A stretch of DNA of 64,000 nucleotides, from contig JAJCXY010000002.1 in assembly GCA_029263215.1 (NCBI GenBank), positions 27,459 through 91,458 of the forward strand, given 5' to 3'. The position numbers and the translations under genes were made by a program. The notes below the pieces were generated by a model, which did no database searches, had not been told where the DNA came from, and was given only the letters and a program-made list of their open reading frames with translations. The DNA comes from Acidimicrobiales bacterium. GTDB taxonomy: Bacteria > Actinomycetota > Acidimicrobiia > Acidimicrobiales > Aldehydirespiratoraceae. Below are positions 28,609-35,080 of the stretch, piece after piece. The number at the start of each line of letters is the position of its first letter. Position 1 is the first letter of the stretch.

Positions 28609-31488
28609 TCAGCCCGCAGCGGTGGCAGTGCTGCCCTGCGACCCCTTCTCGAATCCGACTATCAGGGGGGTGTAGGTGAGCCCATCGCGAGAATTCCAGA
28701 TCGTGTAGATGCCGCCGCCGATCAGACCCAACCCGGTGAGTCCGATCAGCAACCAAGGCCAGTCGGTCGAACCGCCACTGGGGGTCGTGCCACCGTCGGT
28801 CGAAGACGTCTCATCGCTGGACGTCTCGTCACCACTTGATGACCCGTCGCTGGTTGTACCGTCGTCGGTGGTGGTGGAGCCACCATCGTCGGAATCGTCA
28901 GTCGTGGAGCCACCGTCATCGGTGGCGGAGCCGGGGTCGATCGGGTCGGGTTCGACCACGGTGGGCGTGCCGACGAAGATGGAGCCACCCGGCGTGTCCG
29001 GTAGCTCCACCAGATCCACCCCGCCGCCGGTGACGGTGAAGACCGATGGATTGGTGCAGCTCGCCACCGCTTCGGTGGGTATGAGAAGTGCCACTCCATC
29101 GAGGCGAAGGATGGCCAAGGCGTCATTGGAGGGCCCAGAGGTGAAGCCGCCATCGAAGGTGGTGGAGCCGACCTGGTATCCGGCAGGGTCGGTGAACACC
29201 TCGAACGATTTATTGCGCCCGGAGTTGGGATCGAAGGCCGGCCCGTCGAAAACGGGCTGAGTGGGGTCGGCGGAAGCGAACCCGGCCTGCACGACCGACT
29301 CGTTGTCGGTGAAGCTGATGTCGACGAAGGTCCATCCGGTGGCCGAGGCCAGGGGGCCCAGGTCGGCTGGACAGATGGGCGCCATGCCGGGGTGGAGTCC
29401 TTCCGTGCAGATCATGGTGAGCCGGGCGAGCCTCTGATCGGCGGTGTAGTCGTCGCCGAACTCCACCAGCGACAGGTCGACCGACTGGATGTCGGGGCGA
29501 CTGCTGTCGAACATTCCGTAGTAGTCCTGGTTGTCGCCAACCGGGTCAGAGATCCTCGAGTTACCGCTCACGACGAGGGGAGGATCACCGAGAAGGGTGG
29601 GAATGCCCAGCCACTCGGTCTGTGGGGGCGGAGTCAGGTCTGAGCCACTGAGCAGGTCGTATTCGATCGTCCGACCGGTGAGTGTGTCGGGCGGAAGAAG
29701 ATCGTCGTAGCCGAAGGTGATGTCGGTCATCGAGCGCACAACATTGGTGGTGGCCTCGTCGAACCAAGAGCCTGAATACATCGTGCCGGTCACCGTGAAC
29801 ATGTCGGTGGGCATGGGACCGAGGTTGGCGAGAACGGTACCGTCGTCGAGCACATACATCGGGCGGTCGCTGAACGGCGTGGCCACCAGGTCGTGCCATT
29901 CCCACCAAGCGACCACGGTCTCACCATTGAGCGTGCCCTCGAAACCGAAGAAGTAGGAGAACAGATCAAAGGGCGGACCCTCCCACGGCTGTTGAAACTC
30001 GATGAGGACGTGCAGCTCACCACCGACATCGATCGGTAGCACCGACATCGGGAGGGAGCGAGGGTCCTGAACATCCTGAGCCACCGCGGGACCGATCAGT
30101 CGGACCAGGGACAGGCCCACTACCGCGAGCATGATGAGGATTCCCGCAAGCACGCCGGAACCGGCCCCGGCACGGGTGGTGTCATCGGCGGGGAGATCTC
30201 GTTTGCCGGGTCTGACGGTGCTCGCTGGAGCGTCACCGATACCGAACCGGTCGTTGGGCATGAGTCCCGCGCCGGGCTCCACCCCCGAGAAGAAGGTCGG
30301 ACCCGAGAGCTGATCGAGGTGCTTGAGGGATGCCAACTGATCGCGGTGGGTGATGGCCTGCTGTACAGCCGCATCCAGTTCACCCGCTCGGGCTCTGCGA
30401 GCGAAGGTGTCGAACTGGTCACGGGACACGGCCGCTACAACCGATCCGGATGTCGTGGTGGCCTCCCACGCGCCCCAGTCCCAGGTTGCCACCACCGGTT
30501 CGAACCGCACGTCGGGGGAAACAAGGGTGGTGGCGGCGAGGCCGATCTGGTGATGACTCGGCGCGTTTGGTGGAGGGAGTCGTCCAGACTCGCCGGCCTC
30601 GAGGGGGAGGTCGGCGTCGCCGGCAACGATTCGGTCGACGAGGCCGATCTCGCCGGCGGTGGCGTGGCGACGGGCGTGGGGGCGGGCCAGCTCCCAACAA
30701 CGGCGGAGGTACTCCCCCGCGGGCATGTGTTCTCCGTGAGCGAGTCGGAGTGGGGCGGCGCGACCCTCGTCGTAGAGATCAACGCCGAAGGCAGAGCGAT
30801 CCACATACCACCCGTATCGACGACGACCCGGTTCGAGAACTGCGTCGAGGAACGGAGGGATCTCTCCCCTCCCCTGGATGTATTCCTGAAGGGCGCCGAC
30901 TGCGCCCACCGCGAAGACCGATGCGGCCACGAGAGAATGACCCACCACATACTCACCGCAGAGTTCGAGGCGCCCCGGCCGAGGTCTCACGAGCATCCCC
31001 GGTGAGTGCTTCTGATCCATCAGCAGCATCAAGCTGGGCGCGAAGGTGCGAGCGAAAAGTATGGCGAGTCGGTCGTTGTGCTCCGCCAGAGTGGACACGT
31101 TGAGATGCGTCGACCCACCGGTGAGCATCAGGTCGCCGGGAAGCATCGCTTCGAGTTCTGAGCGCGAAGATTCAGCCCAGTCGGCGGTCTTCGACGCGAA
31201 ACCTCGATCGAGAGCAAGCGGCGGCGTGGCGATCTCCGCCACCCTTCCATCCGCGATCAGCGCACTGCCACGGCGGGTCAGGTAGTGGAAATCGTTTGTG
31301 GGGTGAATCGCCAATCCGTCGATCGCGATCTCGTGCACGATCTCACGGAAGTCGATCTGGTCCCCGCCGCGGAACACGCCGAATTCGTGCTCCACTCCGA
31401 ACAAGCGCTGCTCGGGTGGAGGACGGCCGAGGGCGCGAAACAGTGGACGGTCGACATCGACCGTCCCGCGCTGGAACAGATCGGTCAT
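28609..31488 (-). CDS. Amidoligase-like (glutamine-synthetase/GCL-fold) domain fused to a membrane-anchored surface region
   Basis: This is a single frame of 959 residues. Residues 25-380 resemble the COOH-NH2 ligase superfamily: FGVEHEFGVF (31-40; acidic ATP/metal strand), AEIATPP (84-90), GGSTHLNVS (124-132) and LELCGEYVVG. That superfamily includes glutamate-cysteine ligase, Pup ligase PafA and Dop. A membrane segment (about 445-463, GVLAGILIMLAVVGLSLV) then leads to a ~430-residue presumably external region without recognised domains, with several Cys. A Ser/Thr/Asp/Gly-rich stalk (about 820-900) follows, then a second membrane segment (WPWLLIGLTGLGLIGGGIY) and a short tail. Assignment to the ligase superfamily rests on motifs only. 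The gene lies 31 bases after the zinc-ribbon gene. Confidence 0.72.
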   Translation of the reverse strand: MTDLFQRGTVDVDRPLFRALGRPPPEQRLFGVEHEFGVFRGGDQIDFREIVHEIAIDGLAIHPTNDFHYLTRRGSALIADGRVAEIATPPLALDRGFASKTADWAESSRSELEAMLPGDLMLTGGSTHLNVSTLAEHNDRLAILFARTFAPSLMLLMDQKHSPGMLVRPRPGRLELCGEYVVGHSLVAASVFAVGAVGALQEYIQGRGEIPPFLDAVLEPGRRRYGWYVDRSAFGVDLYDEGRAAPLRLAHGEHMPAGEYLRRCWELARPHARRHATAGEIGLVDRIVAGDADLPLEAGESGRLPPPNAPSHHQIGLAATTLVSPDVRFEPVVATWDWGAWEATTTSGSVVAAVSRDQFDTFARRARAGELDAAVQQAITHRDQLASLKHLDQLSGPTFFSGVEPGAGLMPNDRFGIGDAPASTVRPGKRDLPADDTTRAGAGSGVLAGILIMLAVVGLSLVRLIGPAVAQDVQDPRSLPMSVLPIDVGGELHVLIEFQQPWEGPPFDLFSYFFGFEGTLNGETVVAWWEWHDLVATPFSDRPMYVLDDGTVLANLGPMPTDMFTVTGTMYSGSWFDEATTNVVRSMTDITFGYDDLLPPDTLTGRTIEYDLLSGSDLTPPPQTEWLGIPTLLGDPPLVVSGNSRISDPVGDNQDYYGMFDSSRPDIQSVDLSLVEFGDDYTADQRLARLTMICTEGLHPGMAPICPADLGPLASATGWTFVDISFTDNESVVQAGFASADPTQPVFDGPAFDPNSGRNKSFEVFTDPAGYQVGSTTFDGGFTSGPSNDALAILRLDGVALLIPTEAVASCTNPSVFTVTGGGVDLVELPDTPGGSIFVGTPTVVEPDPIDPGSATDDGGSTTDDSDDGGSTTTDDGTTSDGSSSGDETSSDETSSTDGGTTPSGGSTDWPWLLIGLTGLGLIGGGIYTIWNSRDGLTYTPLIVGFEKGSQGSTATAAG

Positions 31489-31519
31489 CGGCTATTGCCG
31501 ATCCGGGATCGGTCCGGAC

Positions 31520-31672
31520 CTAGTCCATGCCGCAGTGTGGGCAAGGTGTGACATCGCCGCGTGGCTCACCACAGATACCGCAGGGCGATGCGTTGCCCTT
31601 TTCTCCCCCAACGTCGGTGTCGTCTGCTCCGACCGAGGTTCCCGATCCTTTTTCGTATCCACTACCGGCCAT
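31520..31672 (-). CDS. 50-residue zinc-ribbon microprotein
   Basis: The ATG is preceded by AAAAGGAGG, the best ribosome site I saw in this window, with 4 bases of spacing. The product has a flexible Gly/Ser/Asp-rich N-terminal tail (MAGSGYEKGSGTSVGADDTD). It ends in a compact treble of CGICG and CPHCG, with Cys31, Cys34, Cys44 and Cys47 as a likely zinc site, and closes with Met-Asp. It is 31 bases upstream of the amidoligase-like fusion on the same strand. It may be a partner or a substrate of that protein, or an independent nucleic-acid or protein adaptor. It is not Pup, because the C-terminal GGE/GGQ is absent. Confidence 0.82.
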   Translation of the reverse strand: MAGSGYEKGSGTSVGADDTDVGGEKGNASPCGICGEPRGDVTPCPHCGMD

Positions 31673-31772
31673 GCGCCCTCCTTTTGGCACAACCCCTCTG
31701 GGCTCCGCCCTAGCTGGGCAAGATCATGGCATCTCATCGCGAGTCGTGCTGCTCAACAAACTCATTAAACCC

Positions 31773-31801
31773 TTGATCATTCGATCCTTTATGATTACTA
31801 T
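31773..31801 (+). promoter_or_regulatory. Predicted promoter of the diiron oxygenase operon
   Basis: TTGATC and TACTAT are separated by 17 bases in the AT-rich 171-base gap, about 43 bases before the start codon. AAGGA lies ahead of the ATG at 31844. It is the best sigma-70-like match I saw by eye in the window. Confidence 0.5.
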
Positions 31802-31843
31802 GACCCGATCCCTTCCGCGCTCACACCCGACAAGGACCCGCCA

Positions 31844-32869
31844 ATGGCACCCCGAACCAAGCTCGCCCAGACCAACAATCTTCCCCCCGCCACCGAACAA
31901 CCCAACGTCTTCCCCCTCAGCTGGCATCGCCAGACCAACAAGATGGAAGAGATCTACGAGGCCAGCCGCCGCGAGGTCTGGGACCCCACCGAACTCCCCT
32001 GGGACACCTTCGACGTCGACAGTTACAGCTGGGAAGAACGCGAGTCCATGGCCTACTGGTGGACCCTGCTGTCGGTATTCGACGCATCGGCCCCACCGGT
32101 GTTCGCCGGCGCCATGATCAAGAGCTACGAAGACCACGAGGAAGACGCAGTCCGTCGCTGCTTCTTCTCGGTCACCCAGGACGAGCAAAACCACGAGCAC
32201 ATGTGTGGCCTCGCCATCACCAAGCTCCTCGGCCACCCCGACCCCCTCACCTATGAGCCCAAGACCGAGCTCGGTGAGCTCGCCCAGCGCAACGCGAAGT
32301 GGCTCTACTTCAACGGCGGCCGCTACTGGGACGGCTTCAAGCAGGCCGTGCCCAAGTACTCACTGGCAGTGTTGTTCTCCTCGTTCCTGATGGGGGAGAT
32401 CGCAGCCGCCACGATCTTTCATCAGATGGCCGACGGCGCACGCGAGCCGGTCTTCCATGACGCGTTCGCCAACATCGGGCGTGATGAAGGCCGCCACATG
32501 GCGATCTGTATGACCCTTATGGAGCGCGACTACCCGAAGCTCGACCTCGAGGACCGCGCGATCATCACCAAGCAGATCCGCGCCGGCTACTTGTTCTTGT
32601 CGGCCGTACTCTTCGAGCCGCCCCCCGACTTCTGGGACCTGCCCGACGACTTCATCGATGTTCAGCGCAGATGCGAAGCCGTCGCCCGCGATGCGGGGTT
32701 CCATATCCCCGAGTACGACACGAAGCTCGAGAACTGGCGCCAGGCCATCCTCAACCTGAAGGCCGTACTCGATCGCTACAACATCCCCTTCCCCGCCATC
32801 CCCGAGGTCGGGATCAGCGGTGAAGAGGTCAACGACATCGACCTCGAAGACATCATCCCGGTGTTCTAG
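31844..32869 (+). CDS. R2/ferritin-like diiron oxygenase component
   Basis: The protein has 341 residues, with start ATG after AAGGA. The helical core carries the diiron pattern. An acidic first helix (SYEDHEED, about 95-101) is followed by ExxH in DEQNHEHM (Glu114, His117), Glu185 in GEIAAATIF and a second ExxH in DEGRHMA (Glu215, His218). This is the arrangement of R2-like and ferritin-like oxygenases. The C-terminal ~90 residues are an additional acidic region. The next gene, 4 bases away, encodes a matching ferredoxin-flavin reductase, so the pair probably forms an NAD(P)H-dependent hydroxylase or N-oxygenase. The substrate is unknown. Confidence 0.83.
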   Translation: MAPRTKLAQTNNLPPATEQPNVFPLSWHRQTNKMEEIYEASRREVWDPTELPWDTFDVDSYSWEERESMAYWWTLLSVFDASAPPVFAGAMIKSYEDHEEDAVRRCFFSVTQDEQNHEHMCGLAITKLLGHPDPLTYEPKTELGELAQRNAKWLYFNGGRYWDGFKQAVPKYSLAVLFSSFLMGEIAAATIFHQMADGAREPVFHDAFANIGRDEGRHMAICMTLMERDYPKLDLEDRAIITKQIRAGYLFLSAVLFEPPPDFWDLPDDFIDVQRRCEAVARDAGFHIPEYDTKLENWRQAILNLKAVLDRYNIPFPAIPEVGISGEEVNDIDLEDIIPVF

Positions 32870-32873
32870 GGCC

Positions 32874-33929
32874 GTGGAAGCCACGATCCGGCTCGGACCA
32901 TCGGGCAAGGAAGTCGGGTGTCGCTCCGGCGATACCGTGCTCGCCGCGCTCGAAAGAGCCGGGTACGCGCTTCCCAACAACTGCCGTGCGGGTGCCTGCG
33001 GGGAGTGCAAGACGCGGGTCTCCGAAGGCGAGATCGATCAGGGCGTCGTGCTCGACATGGCGCTCAGCGCCGAAGAGCGCGACGACGGCTACGGCCTGAT
33101 GTGTATGGCCAAGCCGCTGTCGTCGGTTGTCGAGATCGACTTCGGTACCGACGATGCCCAACCGAAGCTCTTCGCACCCCGCGAGCGGGTCTCGTTCGTG
33201 GTCACCGACATGGTGAATCGCACGCCCCGGATAGTGGAGGTTCAGCTCCGGCCACTCGCCGACAATCTGCGTTACTGGCCGGGCCAGTACGTGATGCTCG
33301 GCGACGAGCGCGCGGGCGCTCCGCCGCGGCCCTACTCGATCGCCAACGCCCCCCGACCCGACGGTGAGATCCATCTCCTGGTGAGCCGGGTGGACGACGG
33401 CAAGACGAGCGGATGGGTGCACGACACCTTGGCCCTCGGCGATCGCGTCACCCTGTCAGGCCCCTACGGCACCTTCGTCGGCGACCCCGCCACCGAAACC
33501 CCGGTGCTGTGTCTTGCTTCAGGATCCGGGCTGGCTCCGATCCTCGCCCTCGCCGATGCCGCCCTTCGGAGAGGGTTCCCCCACCCCGTCACGATCGTGT
33601 TCTCGGCGCGCGACTCAGATGAGGTGTTCGAGGACGGCCTGTTCGCGTGGTGGACGCTGAAGCACCGCAAGTTCAACAGCTTCACCACCTATACCGGCAA
33701 CGATGCTCCGCCCGACGCCAAGCATCGAGGCCGCATTCCGGTGGTGCTGCCCGGCCTCTTCTCCGACCTGTCCGGCCACAGCGTGTTCATCGCGGGAAGC
33801 CCCGAGTTCGTCGACGTTTGTCGAGCCGCGGTGGCCACACTCGGCGCCGACCCCAAGCTCGTCTTCGCCGAGGGATACCACCCCCAGGCTCCGGCCGAGG
33901 CACCGCCGGCCGATCGTCTCACGAGCTGA
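32874..33929 (+). CDS. 2Fe-2S ferredoxin / FAD / NAD(P)H oxidoreductase, electron donor of the diiron oxygenase
   Basis: The protein has 351 residues from a GTG 4 bases after the oxygenase stop. The N-terminal plant-type ferredoxin domain has Cys37, Cys42, Cys45 and Cys77 (NNCRAGACGECKT, then GLMCMAK). The FAD-binding barrel contains RPYSIANAP. The NAD domain has VLCLASGSGLAPILALADAA and ends with FIAGSPEFVDVCRAAV. This order is that of phenol/methane-monooxygenase-type reductases. It transfers electrons from NAD(P)H to the diiron subunit. The first palindromic 51-base element follows 28 bases after its stop. Confidence 0.93.
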   Translation: MEATIRLGPSGKEVGCRSGDTVLAALERAGYALPNNCRAGACGECKTRVSEGEIDQGVVLDMALSAEERDDGYGLMCMAKPLSSVVEIDFGTDDAQPKLFAPRERVSFVVTDMVNRTPRIVEVQLRPLADNLRYWPGQYVMLGDERAGAPPRPYSIANAPRPDGEIHLLVSRVDDGKTSGWVHDTLALGDRVTLSGPYGTFVGDPATETPVLCLASGSGLAPILALADAALRRGFPHPVTIVFSARDSDEVFEDGLFAWWTLKHRKFNSFTTYTGNDAPPDAKHRGRIPVVLPGLFSDLSGHSVFIAGSPEFVDVCRAAVATLGADPKLVFAEGYHPQAPAEAPPADRLTS

Positions 33930-33957
33930 TCGGCGTCCCTCGACCCTCCTCATCCTC

Positions 33958-34008
33958 GAAACTTGGGCGTGTAGGGGTGAAAATCTCTGCCCCCGGCGCC
34001 CAAGTTTC
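33958..34008. repeat. 51-base palindromic element, copy 1 (upstream of the AbiEi-DUF559 gene)
   Basis: GAAACTTGGGCG at the left end and CGCCCAAGTTTC at the right end form a perfect 12-bp inverted repeat. The loop carries GGGG and CCCC that can pair further. Copy 2 at 35007-35057 has the same length and orientation and matches at 42 of 51 positions by my count. There is no T-run, so a simple terminator is less likely. Confidence 0.8.
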
Positions 34009-34092
34009 AGGTTTCGGAGGCAGTTGGAGGTCGTTTCGGGCACACTGCACCCAGGTCGCTTCCCCGTGCTCTCAGCATCGGGAAGGAAGCAC

Positions 34093-35023
34093 ATGGAGGA
34101 CGAAGCCGTTCTCGGACTCATACGGCGCCAGCACGGGATGATTACCCGACAACAGGCGCTCGACCACGGTCTGAAATGTCATCAGGTCACTCACCGCATT
34201 CGGTCAGGGCGGTGGCTTCGCAGCGCCAGCGGGGTCTACCGGCACGCTCTTTGGCAAGCAACTTGGCATGCCCGTGTGATGGGGATCTGCCTCGCACTTC
34301 GCGCTGTCGCCAGCCACCGCACAGCCGCCGTGCTGCACGAAGTAGACAACTTCCGGCCCGGCCGCATCGAGGTCGTCATCGACTACCGACTGCATCGACC
34401 GGCGGCTGAAGCCATCGTTCACCAGTCGACCCAGATTGACCGAATCGATCTGACCACCGTGAACGGAATCCCTACGACAGGACTGGCTCGGACAACGCTC
34501 GACGTTGCCGCCGTGGTGAATCGCCGCCGTCTCGAGGCCACCTTCGACTCGGTCCTCCGCTCAGGGCGACTCTCCATCCACGACCTCGAAGCCGTCCTCC
34601 GTCGCCATGCACGCAGAGGAAGGGGACGGTTGTGGCAAGTTCCGGGAGGTCCTAGACGGCCGCCTGAGCACTCAGGCGGTTCCGCTCAGCGACTGGAGTC
34701 GCGATGTCTCGCGCCTGCTCGAAAGGCAGGGAGTGGCACGCCCCTTGATGGAACACCGTGTCGATGACCAAGATGGCAGCTTGATCGGAGTGTTGGACCT
34801 GGCGTATCCCGACAAGAAGGTCGGGATCGAGCTCGACAGTGTCAGGTGGCACCTGAACAGGGAGTCGTTCGAACGCGACGCGGCTCGACGCACAGCCCTA
34901 TCTGTGGCGGGATGGGTGATATTGAACTTCACGTGGCGTCACTACCGCGACGACCCGATCGGGCTCTGTCGATCAGTCAGCAGAGCCTTAGCCGCTGCCC
35001 ACACACGAAACTTGGGCGCATAG
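34093..35023 (+). pseudogene. AbiEi-antitoxin-like / DUF559 nuclease-fold protein gene with a one-base insertion
   Basis: The ATG follows GGAAGGAAGC. Residues 1-60 resemble the AbiEi-type winged-helix antitoxin domain (RRQHGMITRQQALDHGL, then IRSGRWLRSASGVYRHA), followed by a mixed middle domain. After HARRGRGR the frame is broken. Removing one T at 34630-34631 continues into CGKFREVLDGRL and a DUF559/Vsr-like endonuclease fold (GVLDLAYPDKKVGIELDS, WHLNRESFERDAARR, GWVILNFTWRHYRDDP). The repaired product would have 309 residues. Its last residues and stop codon lie inside the second palindromic element. The function of this domain pair, common in actinobacteria, is not established. No AbiEii-type toxin gene is adjacent. 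Confidence 0.82.
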
Positions 35024-35057
35024 GGGTGAAAAACTCTCACACCTGTGCCCAAATTTC
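35007..35057. repeat. 51-base palindromic element, copy 2 (over the 3' end of the AbiEi-DUF559 gene)
   Basis: GAAACTTGGGC pairs with GCCCAAATTTC with one mismatch. The central TAGGGGTGAAAA is identical to copy 1. The gene's stop codon TAG at 35021-35023 is the TAG of this shared core, and the element encodes the last residues NLGA. The TPP-Rieske gene ends 24 bases further on, on the other strand. Confidence 0.78.
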
Positions 35058-35080
35058 GGATGATGAGGCTCCCCGGTGGG

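Noticed and set aside
28609..31488. Calling the N-terminal domain a true glutamate-cysteine ligase or Pup ligase
   Set aside because: Only superfamily-level motifs are visible, and the membrane fusion is unlike either enzyme, so a specific activity is not supported.
31520..31672. Identification of the zinc-ribbon microprotein as Pup
   Set aside because: The size and the ligase-like neighbour invite it, but the C-terminus lacks GGE/GGQ and the protein has a four-Cys ribbon that Pup does not have.
33958..34008. Palindrome copy 1 as an ordinary terminator of the reductase gene
   Set aside because: There is no T-run, and a copy in the same orientation lies over the end of another gene, so a repeat-element explanation fits better; a terminator side-function remains possible.
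34093..35023. A type IV toxin-antitoxin system
   Set aside because: Only the antitoxin-like winged helix is present; no nucleotidyltransferase toxin gene lies on either side.
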